This document shows positions 1 to 12,307 of a stretch of DNA of 64,000 nucleotides, in pieces (position 1 is the stretch's first letter; each line of letters opens with the position of its first letter). The notes under the pieces were generated by a model. That model had not been told where the DNA came from. It did not search any database and saw only the letters and a program-made list of their open reading frames with translations. The DNA comes from Geosiphon pyriformis. Lineage: Eukaryota > Glomeromycota > Glomeromycetes > Archaeosporales > Geosiphonaceae. The position numbers and the translations under genes were made by a program. Where the stretch lies: the NCBI GenBank assembly GCA_016748015.1, contig JAAOMT010000429.1, forward strand, positions 278,743 through 342,742, in the 5' to 3' direction.

Positions 1-141
1 TGATACACAAACTTGAAACATTAATTTCCTTATCAGAAAATTATATTCTTTGAGCCTCTAATCTTCTCATTCATTATAGTCATTAATCTTTAAAGCTCTT
101 TTTTATTTTATTGTACATCCAAATTTTTAACTTTTTTTTGT

Positions 142-410
142 TAGCCACTATTATTTATTCAAACAGATATTGTTTCAATAGCTGTGAGGGTATTTATAAC
201 ATAATTAATTGGTCTGCATTGAATTTAAAGTATCTTTGCACTATTTTATTATTCTTTGTCTCTTTCCGAAAAAATACAATTGAATAATGTTATTTGACCT
301 GCAATTCTTCCAAAGTACTGTCAGTATGGTGTACCGATTTATAGAAGCTTTCCAAATATATTTGTTTAAATGAAAATATTGACTGGCAATAATTTTTTTC
401 TTAATTGCCA
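142..410 (+). repeat. Left arm of a 270-bp inverted repeat pair
   Basis: This stretch reappears, diverged, in reverse complement at 7301-7573. Shared blocks include GTTTCAATAGCTGTGAG, TCTGCATTGAA and GGTGTACC in the same order, ending in TTCTTAATTGC. The two arms enclose about 6.9 kb. No transposase was recognised between them, so they may be two dispersed repeat copies in opposite orientation rather than ends of one element. Confidence 0.75.
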
Positions 411-799
411 CATTTTAAGGCACTTTATCAGCTTTTTAAAGTTTATTTTTACAATTATTGGCATAAGTTGTAATTTTATAAAAAATTGGTAATTTTTTGT
501 AAAAGTTTTTTTTTGCTGTCTTTGAGTTTTTTGTTCTTTTTAAAAAATATATAATCTTTTTATTAATGTAAAAAATAAAGTTAATTTAATTAAAAAACTA
601 TTAATTAATTTTATATGTTTTTGATAATATTGAAATAAAAATTTTACAAATTCAAGATAATTTGCTTTTATAACTTTTAATTTTGACACTTTTATTAACT
701 AGTTATTAATAATGTTTTTGTTCTTTGTAAATTATATATTATAGGAAATATTAAATATTATAGATAATTGTATAATATATTAATCTATAAGTTAATATT

Positions 800-1490
800 T
801 TAAGTTTTTTAATTAATTTGAAGATTTTAGTATTTAAAAGTTTTAGTTGGTTGAGTTTTTTGTATAATAAACAGAAATTTATAAATAATAACTAATAATA
901 TTTGGTATTTAACTTTTTAAACATAGTAACTAAATTTATTTTAATGTTTTTTATCTTTTTAATAAGTAATTTAATAAATTAATTCTATGTCTATTCTTGT
1001 ATTTTTTATTAAGTAATCTTTAATATTATAATTTTAGAACTTTTTTTAATCAATTAATAAAATAAAACAAAAAAATATACAATAATAATAATAATAATAA
1101 ATAATAAATAAATATCTTATTAATAGTTATGATAAAAAGTTATTGTTTTAGTATTGTTAGTAATTTTAAGTAAATGCTAGCAATATTAATTTAAAGTAAG
1201 TAAATTTTAATAATAAATAATTAGATTATATTTTATTAAAAAAGTGTTTATTTTAAGCATTATATTTCTAACTGCTAATATTATTTAATAAAAATCTAAA
1301 AAATTAATTATTTTTTCTGCTTTTAATACTATTATTATATATATATAAATATTTATAATATAAGATTCTTGAAATTTTTAATAATTTCTACACTTTTTTG
1401 AATTATTACTGAAATTTTTAGCATTATATTATTTGATAATTTTTATTATATTGGTTAATTTCTGTTATATTTAACTACTAATTATTTTTT
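800..1490 (+). mobile_element. Copy of a 0.7-0.8 kb unclassified element
   Basis: It resembles 32219-33010 in the same orientation. Shared landmarks in order: GGTTGA near the start followed by TTTTGTATAATAAAC, then an A-rich tract, then ATTAATAGTT, then TTTTTTCTGCTTTTAATACT followed by a TA run. No coding capacity is seen. Ends are uncertain because both copies are decayed; it could be a MITE or a solo LTR. Confidence 0.5.
1081..1112. repeat. AAT microsatellite
   Basis: Short run of AAT triplets inside the repeat element copy at 800-1490. Confidence 0.9.
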
Positions 1491-2900
1491 TATATTTTTT
1501 TATAAGTAATAATACATCTAATAATTTCAAAAACTATTAATAAACACATTTATAACATCTAATTTTACATTTTTTAAATTTATATTAATATTATTATTAA
1601 TTTGAAAATAAATAATTAATTAATTAAATTAAAAAATTGAATAATTAAAAAATTGAATAGCTAAGTGATAAATAAATAAATAGTAAAATAATAAATTATA
1701 AAAAATTTAAATTTTTTTTTAACACTTTTATATTCTTATTTTTTTACTGATAATATTAGTTAATTACTTTATTTATCAATTTTTAAAAAGTGGGTAAGAT
1801 GTTTGTCAATTCAAAAACATTATTGTGAATTCATAAATTTTATATTTTATAATAATAACAGTTTTTATTTTACTGGCAAAATTTATTTTTACTTGCCAAA
1901 AATCAATGGTTAAGTCAAATTGATTAAAAGCATTATTAATTCTTAAGAATAAATACATATTTTATTTAATAATAGTATTTAATTATTAATAATCAACATT
2001 AAATTAATTTTTTTTTTGAATACCACTATAACTGAGAATGTCTATTAACTCTTGGTTTTCTGTATAAATCAAAGTTTTTCTATTCAATCTATTTTTTTGA
2101 TAAATTTTTTATTTTGTTAGTTTGATTGATAAAACTTTAAGTAAATAAGTTAAAATTTTTTGGTTTTGAATACATATAAAATAAAATTGGTTTAGCCAAA
2201 AAATTTTACTTTTTTTAACACAACTAAACTATTTTTGATTAATTGATTTTTAATATCAATCTTTTAATCTTTTTTATTAGGTTTTTTTTGTTTAATAAAA
2301 ATACTGATTTAAAATATTAGATATAAATTTTGTTTAGTAATCTTAACAAGTATTTTTGTTAAAAATTAATTAAAAACTTTTAAAAAGCTTTTTATGTTCA
2401 AAAAAAAACTAAAACAAGAAAAATTTATAAAAAAATAATTGTCATAAATAAAATTTCAAGTACTTTTTTTTTGAATGTCTTTTGTACTGTTTTTGATTTT
2501 TTCATTGGAAATTAAGCTAATTGGTTTTTAATTTTTATAAAAGATCAAATATAATTTGTATTTATTACTTAAAAAGTAGCGAAGATAATTGCACTAGTAT
2601 TTGGTATAGGAACTATATTATCAATAGTTCCATTTTACTTTCTTTTTGGCTGTCTTCTGAATATTGTTTTAAGCATATCATGATAAAGCCAATAGCTAAG
2701 TTTTCTATTGACTATAAGATTTTTACTGTTTGCTTGCCATTTTTTAAAATTGTAGAAGGTCGTTTTCTTTTTTTACTTATAGATTTTCTTATTCTAAAGA
2801 TTTATTTATATAAAATAATTTTTTTAAAAGTTTTATTAATAATTTATAACCATAAATAGAACAAAAATTTTTAATTTGCTTTTTTATTTTTAATAAATAA

Positions 2901-5832
2901 TATTTAAGAAATTAATTTTTATCCATTATAGAATTATATGTCTATAATAATAATTTCATAGTTATTATTTAAAAATTGAATTAGGTTAATAGGAACTTTT
3001 TTTTCATTTTTCATTTGTCGGGTTTCTCAAAAAATTTTTACCAATAAAAATAAAATATTTTTACTGGAATATATAATCTCAATAATGAAATTTTTATCAA
3101 AAACTGCTTTGTTTAAACATGTGTAAGCTTTTTCAGATATTGACACTCTTCTATTTCAAATATAAGCATGTCAAATGTATCATTAAGTCAACTTTTATTT
3201 TTAATCAAAAATGATATTTAATATTGCAAATTTTTTTCTGCAAAATCATTATTAAATTAAGTAAGTTTGCTCCGATTACAAAAGTCTTTTTGGCAAAATA
3301 TTGATAAAAAAGACTTAACAAATTTATTAGAAAATTTCTTTCTCATTTGCTAAATTTTAACATTTATATTATAACTAATTAGTTTGCTATATTTGCATGA
3401 ATTTTTATAGACTAAATTTGAGAAATAATTGGTAACATTTTCATTTTTTTCGTTCAATTATGTAGGAAATTGGTATGAAATAAAATTTAGCCCAAATGCC
3501 ATATATTGAATAAGAAGCTTGAAAAGTTATTTGAAAAGGTCTAAGAGAAATGATTGCAACTAGTAAAAATGCAGTAACCTTAAGATCATTATATATAAAG
3601 AAAAAAAAAAGTACTAATTTACTAGTTCTTATTATGAAAATTAATAGTGGGTAAATTTTTAAGAGATAATTGAAACTCTAATCAAAAGTTTTATTGGCTC
3701 CACCAACGAGTATTACGATGGCTAGAGCCGTATGCGCCTCCTTGGCTTTGCTATCTTTGGTTAATTATAGGGATCAAGACCAATGGCTACATGTCAGAGA
3801 AAATGGAAAAATCAGACTGCAGATAGCAATACAAGGGTCAAAGAGGAGGTGTTTTTCTTTAATTAGATTTCGTTCAAGCTATTATATTGCAAATCTAGAA
3901 TTTTGAGTTTTGATAAGAAATATTGAGAAATTTAGGGTATTCCTTTATAAGAAACTGAAAGCTTAATGAGAAGAATGGGTTCTAATTATATAAAAATATT
4001 ATTATTTTCCTTTCGACAGCCTAAAAGTGTTCGATTCACATTATAAGTAGATGACTATATGTCTTTTCTTAAAAAAAAACCTGAAACAGATATTACAATT
4101 TTTTGATCAATTAATGAAGCTAACTTTTAACATTACAATCTAAAAGAAACTTTGGGCTTGTTTACTTATCTTAATACACCAAGACTCATATATGTATATC
4201 TAATCTAAAAGATTGTACTGGTTTTATAGACTTTGGTAACCTGAATTTGAGTTACTAAAATTTATTCTTTAACAAATTCCAAGAGTAATATTTTTTGACC
4301 AATTCTACCAGAATTATTTCAAACTGGTTCATTTGCACCACCACGAACACCACTATTTTAAGAATACTAGTTTCAAATACTTTGAAAATATGAAACAATT
4401 TTTCTCATCTAATATCTAGCTTTTAATTAAAATTACTATCTTTCAATCATCCCTTTAATCAATAAAAATGTTAGCTATAATAAATTAAGAATAATTGCCC
4501 AAGTTTAGTCTTTCAACTTTGAAGATTGAGGGGAAAGCCTAATGTCATAATATGAGAATGAAGTGTTTTCGTAAATTCTTACAACGAGCTGCATTTTCTA
4601 TCGAAATGCCAAAATTATGAAAATAGAATAGTAAATAGAATAGTAATTTGATCGTATTTTTTGTAAAGAATCCAAATATTTATCAAAATAAAATATGTTT
4701 TACATTACAAGCTTTCATTTAGAGATTTTCATTATCTTTTCCATATAAACTTTATAACATCTTCAAAAAAAAAAAAGATTGAGACTTGTAAATTCCTTAT
4801 GATAAATTAAATGATTGAACTATTCAAATGAATAATGGGACTGGTTTTTCTTGTTTTTCAGTTAATTAATAAAAGCATTGGAAATCGTGAATTTTTTTGA
4901 AACAGGCAAAAAACAATTATTATTTAAGCGGATCTCACTATCTATTAAACTTTGGTGTTACGCGGCGATCATTGCATTTATATATGACCAAGTTTTAAAA
5001 TATTTTCGAAATTTCATAGGAGATATCTGTTGGTAAATAATATTTCATAAAAAATGCTTTTGCAGATTATTTTATTTTAAACAAAAGAGTTATATTCTCA
5101 AAACTTAGATGCTTATTAGCTCTCTTATTTATCTAATTTTATCTTTGCAATTAAATTAGAAATTTCTCAGAAAGTTTTGAAAAACATTAAATAATTTGAT
5201 TTTTCACTTTATTGGAAAGATGCTCTTAAATTAGATTAACCGCATGCATAAAATTAAATGTTTATTGTATAGAGAATTCCTGGATGTTCAAATAAATAAG
5301 ACCTGAATATTTTTAATTGCATTTTAACAATTGCACCTAAAACCATTATAATTCTCCATTCCTAAAGCCTAAATCATGTATCATCTTTTATATGAAGTTT
5401 TTTTTATATAACTATAGAGGTTTAAGAAATTTTTTCAGGCTAATTTTCCTATCCCAAGTCATCGTTTATTTGAAAAGTTTAGTTATACACTTATTTGAAT
5501 TATTAATAAATCAAAGTCACTAATGCTTAAAAATATGAGACTTCATAAATTTTTGATAATTTAATAGTTTTTTTCCAAATTCTCAAGTGCCCAAATACAT
5601 TTTAAACAGAAATTAATGTAAATTTAATCGCATTTTCTGGCTCAAAAAATAACAACCTGTAAAAACTTTTGATTGCACTTATTGAATCAGTTTTTAATAA
5701 ACGCTCTGATTTTGTATAAAAATACATAAATAAAAATCTGCCATAACTTTACCCAATATATCAATAAAGTTTTAATAGTATAGGCTTCAAATTTTAGATG
5801 TTAAATAATTTAAAAGGGTTAAAATGCTTTAG
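2901..5832. other. Intergenic stretch, no supported gene
   Basis: Less extreme in A/T than the tract before it, but no spliceable coding series was found. A slightly GC-richer patch at 3690-3850 has a short ATG frame on the plus strand (from 3718) and an open stretch on the minus strand; neither resembles a known family. A GTTCGATTC string at 4029 is not part of a tRNA. Confidence 0.5.
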
Positions 5833-6659
5833 TCATTTAACACTCTTATTTCCCAGAAGGGTTAATTGATCAAGTACTACGTCCAAATTAAAATATGATC
5901 TAATTAGAAGAATAACTGTGTGACCACTAGCGCTAACCACCAAAGTGATGTCAACCATCGAACCGGGAAATTTTTCGGCAAGATATTGTGAGAGCTGCTC
6001 TTTGAAATTATTCAATATAAAATATTCGGCAACTTTAAACCTCACAAAACTACTTTTGTCAAAACTTTTCAAGGGCTCCCTAATGACGAGATTATCGTAG
6101 TCACATTTAACCTCAATCATCCTACGATGACATTTTTCGATGTTCCACAAAATCGAATTCTCGATCTCCATAAAAAAAACCCTTTGCCATTAGTGCATCG
6201 GTTTGATGAGCCATTATGTAGCGAGTTGTTTTGAAAGGGATATTAAAGTATTCACATTCTTTAGATACTTCTTTAAAAGTTACACAAATTGTGTCCAAAG
6301 TTTCAGTTGTCATTTTAGAGATTGGTGGGAAATTAACCACTCCGTTTCTGTAGAATTTCATTATGTAATAAAGGCATGGCGATTTCGATCAAAAAAATAC
6401 TCATTATCATTTATTAGATGCAGCATAGTCTGATTTCTGGGGTCAAACACAGGGTGTTAGAATATGCTATAGGGGTAGGTGGAAAGGGTTCGTACTAAGA
6501 TTTATAATCAATTGGAAAAATTAATAGAATCCAAGATTTATCGCATTTGAATACGAAGTAGAATGAATTCTAAGCATTGAAAATGCCCAAAAAACCTGCC
6601 TTAATTCCTCCCACATTCAAAATAATTTTTTCTTTAAAAATTTTGCACTTTTGAGCCAT
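5833..6659 (-). pseudogene. Broken KCTD-like BTB (T1-type) gene
   Basis: This is a damaged relative of the intact gene at 54034-54812. Exon 1 (6659-6600) starts with ATG and ends in ILNVGGIK, the opening of a K-channel tetramerisation type BTB fold. The next exon starts at 6494 (after TAG) with YEPF and contains NDNEYFFDRNRHAF, matching KNNEYFFDRNGHAF of the intact gene. Frame is lost near 6370, where reading must shift to continue as YYIMKFYRNG, and again near 6170 in an A-run, after which the C-terminal part (ENSILWNIEKCHRR...) goes on in another frame to a stop at 5833-5835. The intron would have a GC donor (AAG|GCAGG) instead of GT. The intact copy uses GTAAG at this site, so the GC may be part of the decay. 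KCTD-like proteins commonly act as adaptors, for example for cullin-3 ligases; no function is expected here. Confidence 0.85.
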
Positions 6660-7300
6660 TATTTGTAATAGAAGGCAAGATTGTTCTCTGAATAAACGAA
6701 CAGATTTAAAACTTGGAAAGAAACCTTGAACCTCTAAAAATATAAACATTTAGAGCGAAAAACCACAATCTATCAGTCTTCTTGCAGAACAGAAAAAGGT
6801 AAAAGGTAAAAGGTAAAAGGTAAAAGGTTTGATTTCAATCTGATCAACGCCAAATAAAGTTTGCAAAATTTTGTAGCCTTCAACAATTCATCTTATCTAG
6901 ACATAATTTTTTTTGTCATCTTTTCAAAAGCTGGTTAACTTGTGAACTAAAGAAAAACAACTTTTGGAAGTTTTTTGATCGCATAACTCGATACCGTAGG
7001 AATTTATTGAAAATTTTGAATAACCAAAGAATTATTTGAAGGAATTAAATAAGGCATAGGTATTAAAATTCCAAAATCTGTTTTCAGTGTATCTGCCACG
7101 ATATTTCTACAAAAGGATTAGAAAATAGATTCATTTAAGTTCAGTTTTTATTTGCAAAGCCAAATATCAGTTCAATTTTTCTAAAAATTTTCAGTCTTAG
7201 CCAAGTTAATGGTCCATAAAAAAATTGACTTGGCTTACAATCAAAATTATGGAAAAAGAATGTTGCTAATTATTTTCAAACAATTTTTATGAATAAAAAT
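6660..7300. other. Intergenic stretch with a heptamer repeat
   Basis: No coding signal. It contains five tandem AAAAGGT units at 6794-6828, just upstream of the KCTD-like pseudogene. Confidence 0.6.
6794..6828. repeat. Five tandem AAAAGGT heptamers
   Basis: Five perfect 7-bp units in a row; the unit length is unlike the triplet and dinucleotide microsatellites elsewhere in the window. Confidence 0.95.
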
Positions 7301-7573
7301 TTTGCAATTAAGAAAAAATTATGCTACTTTAATTACCAGTGAAAATTTTTTCAATTTCCAAAATTTAATATATAGATTGGTACACCACACTTTGGGGAAA
7401 TTATAGGTCAAAAAACATTGTTCCATTGTAGTTTTTTCAATTGTTTTCGGAAAGGGAAAAAGAGTATTAAAATAAGTGCAAAGATATTTTAAGTTCAATG
7501 CAGACTAATTAATTATGACATAAATACTCTCACAGCTATTGAAACAATATATGTTTGAATAATAAAGTGGCTC
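7301..7573 (-). repeat. Right arm of the 270-bp inverted repeat pair
   Basis: Reverse complement partner of 142-410, with the same ordered blocks. Similarity fades beyond GAGCCAC on the outer side and beyond the shared TTCTTAATTGC on the inner side. Confidence 0.75.
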
Positions 7574-8791
7574 AAAAAAGAAATTATTAAGAGTTGTACA
7601 CGGGTGAAAGGTAAGCTTATTTTAATTGTCTAGAATTAAAAGTAAATTTTTTGATTATTTAAGTAATTATAATTTTGCCTTTGTTCGGTTTTAAGTTTCT
7701 TTCAAACAAAAGACTTAATGTTAAGTATACATGCCAATTGTTTTTCATTACATTATATATAAATTTATCGTCGTATTACAAATTGATATTAATAAATACA
7801 TATTTAAACTTCAAATGTCTCGAGAAAAGTTTTCCTATACATGCTCTTTATAGGGAGAGATATTCGACTCAACAGGTTGCTGCGCGAGAAAATGTATGCA
7901 TATTTTCGGTTATACGAATATGTAAAAATAAATAAGATACTGGAAGCTTTGATAATAAACCAAAGTTGGGCAGTCCATGTATTATTTCAGGCTGATATGA
8001 GCGAAAAGTTCTTTGAACAATTAAATTTTGAAAAAAAAAAGCTCCAAAACGATTAAAAAATAATGGTTTCTGTTGAAAGTATACGTCGTGTATTTAGAAG
8101 AAATAGTTTATTTGCATGGACAAAACAAAAAAAGCCATTTTCTTGAAGAAAAGTTATTTAATTAACCAAAATATCATGTGACCAGTCAAATTTGAGAATA
8201 GTAAACTAATGGTTTCAAATTGTTCAAGACCCAATAATATTGTAAAATGAATACAAATATTATCAAAATATTTTATTAGAGGATTTTGTAAGTAAATGCA
8301 CATGATATAAATCTAAAAAATTAATAATCCTAAAGTATATATAAATACACTTGATTGACTAATGCAGTTATTAGACTTGAACAGGATAGAAAGTTTAAAG
8401 CGAGTAAGATAATTATGAAAAAATTTACAGATAATATGAATGATATTGAACTTATTTTTATATATTCGATTTATTAATATCATGCATTAAAGAAAAAATA
8501 CTATCATAAGAGCCAATAAGGAGTATAATAAAATGATGAGTTTAAATATTATTTATAATAAAAGGCTTCATAATTACTAAGTTTCTACTTTATTAAAATT
8601 TATTTCAAGATTTTATTGTAAAAATTTGCAATTAAACCAATGTAAAAGAACTAATTTTATAAAATAAACTCATATTTTCCAATTTGAATTTAATGTATTC
8701 ATTACTTTAGACTTGGAATCTAGACATTTTAATAAATTACTGACAAAAGAATTTACTCTCATTCCTTCCCAAAAAATAAACATTCATTTTA
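7574..8791. other. Intergenic stretch, no supported gene
   Basis: Two overlapping open stretches lie at 7675-8056 on the plus strand, but neither has a recognisable domain or a matching splice pattern. Otherwise AT-rich with nothing recognised. Confidence 0.5.
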
Positions 8792-8998
8792 TTAAGATTT
8801 CCTAGATATTTGCGGAGATAAGGGTTTAATAAAAGAATGTTTGGCTGATTGAGATATTAAAATACCCGAATAATCAACTGCTCCCATTATTACAGCCAAA
8901 CAAACAATAGAAATTATAACGATTGAGAATAATAAAGAGGGTTTGATTAATAACCAAGAGAAAAAACCGAAATCATTACCAGAATAAAAATGCTTCAT
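8792..8998 (-). CDS. Possible small single-pass membrane protein
   Basis: A 68-residue frame opens with ATG in the context GTAAAATGAAG and ends with a stop at 8792-8794. A hydrophobic run from about residue 20 to 42 (PSLLFSIVIISIVCLAVIMG) would form one membrane helix, followed by a tail with KHSFIKPLSPQISRKS that is basic at its end. I do not recognise the family. Isolation, small size and an AT-rich setting mean it may be a chance frame; the well-formed helix is the main argument for it. Upstream is a pyrimidine-rich leader without obvious exons. Confidence 0.35.
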   Translation of the reverse strand: MKHFYSGNDFGFFSWLLIKPSLLFSIVIISIVCLAVIMGAVDYSGILISQSAKHSFIKPLSPQISRKS

Positions 8999-10386
8999 TT
9001 TACAGAGAAAAAAGATAGCTTAATCCAAAAGATTGAAAAAACTTTGAAGTCTTGAAATAATTGAAAAAAGAGTGGTATTCAATAATTTTTTTACTATTAA
9101 ATCTGATGGCCCACAAAACGATTAGAATCAAATTTTCAAAGGTCAATATTATCTCCAAGCTATTTATACAAACCAATTAGAACAGAGAATTTAGAATCTT
9201 TCAAAATCTACTTGTGAAAATTAAATATGCTTATCAAAAATCTTAACATGAAGAAATGGGCTGATGAAAATAGAGTATTAATCGAATCTTGGACTATTTT
9301 TTGGCTAAAGATCTCTGGATGTCTAAAATAATAAAACTCATTTAATTAACAATTAAATTTTACAAAGTTTTGAACAATTAAATTTACTTTTTTTAATGTT
9401 TTTATTATAATTTTAATCTCAAAATCATATTTCAAACTCGATCTATTTCAAAAAAATTTTGAGTCTGCTTTAAAATATGACTTATTTAAAAAAATTATTA
9501 TTATATTTGCGTTTAAATGAACTTTCAAATCGCTGACTAAATTCTGATATTTGATCTTTCTTTAACTTAGTGAATAAAATTTTAGCGAAACCATTTAAGC
9601 TTTACATTGATATTCAACAAGTTTCAAAAAATATTTTGATTATGACATATAAGGCAATAAAGATTTACACATACAAACAATAATTTAGCTTCAAAGTGGG
9701 ATTTTGGATATTGATCATGCTTAATAAATGGCATTTTGATGTATTTTTCATTTGGTTAAAACATTTTTTTTTAAATAATTTCATTTTAGAATCGAATTAA
9801 CGTTTTGGTTGATTAGTACAATAAATTTCTCTTTACTTGACTATACTGTTAATCAATGCTTTTTTCAAAAAAAACAAGAATTGTTGTGTAAATTAATATG
9901 AAAGTATTTGTTTGATAAATTTATTTTTTGGAAGCTAAAATATACTGATTTTAACATCGCAAAACTTTAGTTTATTTTTACAAATTAGAATCAATTTCTT
10001 GTGTAATTTTGATTCAAAAATAGAAATAAAAAACAAAAAATACGGTTGATCTTAAATATATTAATGAACAAAATAAATTTTCTCAATTTAATAAGAAATA
10101 TGATTTATAACTAATTATAAATTAATAATAAAAAGTTTTAAATTAAACCTTTTGAAATGATGTTTATATAAAAAAATTTGTGATATCAATGTAAAATATA
10201 TTTTTAATTTTATTATTATTGGTTTGGAAAAATTAACATTATTTTATATATTTTAAAAATTTTATAAATCAAGATATTTTAAATTATCTTATTAAACAAT
10301 TATCACAATTTTATAAATATTATTTTATTCCAAAGATATTTGTTTATTATATAATGAAAAAAAATAATCGAAATTAAATTTAATCA

Positions 10387-10443
<57 letters not shown>

Positions 10444-12307
10444 CATTATTATAATTACTAATTAAGAAAATTTTGTTTAATTTTATAAATTAGAAATAAT
10501 CAAAATTTAAATTATATATTGATATCAAAATGTGATATTTATAATGATACATTTGGTTTTAAAACAGAAAAATATTTTTATTAAATTTATTTAACAATTA
10601 ATATTTTTTTATTTTATATCATTAAATTTATATTTAAGTTAAAAATAAATAATTTTACAAAAAACTTGTATTCTGCTGATAAAATATATTTGAAAAATAA
10701 TACTTGAATAAAATTTGGCTATTAATAATTATTTTTCTTTGTTTATTTCTTAATTTTTGCAAAGAATTGATTATTTGGTAAAAAAATAAATATTTTTAAT
10801 TCGATCAATAAAATTATCTTAAATGAAACATTATGCACATTTTGCATCTCCGAAATAAAAACTTTTTAATTTAATGCTCTAAATTTTTTATTAAACACTA
10901 TAAATGCAGGGACAATTTTAATTTAATATGCGTCGCTCTATTCAACTTCCAAAGTTTCATAAATTTTCAAAAGTCGATTTGGATTGCAGAATTTTAAACA
11001 CAATATTAAGACAATTTCATGTATTCCTTAAAAAAAAATAGACCGTGTTTCTCAATAAATTTCTACTTTTCCTATCTAAGGAAAATTTTCAAAAATTAGA
11101 TAGTGCAAACTCAGTTTTAATATTTCAAATTTCAAATTTTTTTGACGCAAAGAAAAGTCTTAAAAAACTAATCATTCATCCTAAATAAATACACATTTTT
11201 AAGCAAACTTCATAAATAACGGAAGCCTGCATTATGAATAGGCATCATTTTAAAATGTCATTAAACCCAGTGTCAGGGTTACAGTGGTTACAGTACCTAT
11301 GCGCATGGACAAATATCATTAATTCATTTTATTACGCTCAACAACAAAAGCAATTTTACTGCATTTAAGAACATTATTCTTTTCAAGACAAACGTCATTA
11401 TTCCTATCATCATTGTCATATCTATGACTAAATAGTTTTTTTTCCCTCTTTTCCAACGATCGATCAATCAATCTGTCTGTCTGTCTGTCTTTCTTTCTAT
11501 CATGATTGATCCTTATAAATCAATGCATCATCATCAACAACTCACGTCTTCATCAAATTTATTATCAAATGATTTGGAAGTAATGTCTAGTGACCTTAAC
11601 AATTGCACATACCATAACTTTTGACCTATATTATACTTTTTCAACCCTGAAAAATCTTTAACCAGATAGCTAACGCCGAAAAAACTAAAACTTATTAAGT
11701 GTTAAAAGGTAACTAATTATAAAAAATTTTCAGGAATAAAAAATTAGCAAATGTAAAACGTATATCCCAAGTTCATCAGTGAATCAAAATCATACATCAA
11801 CGTGGGGGCGTCAGTTGATGATAAGTTGAGCGACTCACCATAGTAAAAGATTAACTTTACGATATTAAAATTACATTCAAAGGGTTCAATACTTTTAAGT
11901 TACTCTCAACTGAGAAATAAAATAATTTAACAAAAGCACTACTGCAGGAGGTCACATAAACGAACGACTCGCGTGTTTGTCTATAGTTTCCTTGTGCAAC
12001 AGCTAAATTTTTTTGATTACATTGGCACCACGTTTTGTTAAATTATTTTTTTCGCGTAAAAATATCCATTCAATCTCCCACAAACATAAATTTTATTTAT
12101 TTGACTTCCAATTGCCAAACTTCTACAAAATACTAATTTTAACATTATCAAGAAAAATCTATATAAACTTGCACAAAGTTCATCAGTTTTTTACCTTTCC
12201 TCGATATTCTCTCACTGATCTAAGCATCTCTCAAAGATCAATATTGAAACATTGGAAATACTAGTAACCATCATTCCATAGATCTTGGGTAATTCAAAGA
12301 AATCGAG
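8999..12307. other. Intergenic stretch upstream of the GATA gene
   Basis: No coding series was found. 9700-10800 is extremely AT-rich with an ATT microsatellite. From about 10,850 onward base composition becomes more balanced and probably includes the promoter and 5' leader of the GATA-factor gene; a CTGT run lies at 11473-11490. WGATAR-type strings occur at 11562-11567 and 12145-12150 (both on the minus strand), 11664-11669 and 11819-11824, but such 6-mers are common by chance in DNA this AT-rich. Confidence 0.55.
10387..10447. repeat. ATT microsatellite
   Basis: A long run of ATT triplets, broken by one ATC near its end. Confidence 0.97.

Larger units (their letters stand above)
411..2900. 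other. Decayed AT-rich repeat tract, no intact gene
   Basis: This is almost pure A/T with strong T bias on the plus strand and no open frame that looks coding. An open stretch at 2521-2859 has no convincing codon pattern and no recognised domain. Its upstream sequence near 2480-2525 resembles 16755-16800, so the tract probably belongs to a repeated, mutated transposon family. A copy of the element that interrupts the gypsy reverse transcriptase lies at about 800-1490. Confidence 0.5.

Noticed and set aside
2521-2859. 112-residue open frame on the plus strand
   Set aside because: No recognised domain, no supporting splice context, and it sits in decayed repeat DNA. It may be transposon-derived but I cannot support a call.
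3694-3906. Short frame in a GC-richer patch (MARAVCASLALLS from 3718)
   Set aside because: The minus strand is also partly open and no family resemblance was found; could be a gene relic.
4025-4040. GTTCGATTC string like a tRNA B box
   Set aside because: No A box, anticodon stem or matching acceptor stem upstream or downstream.
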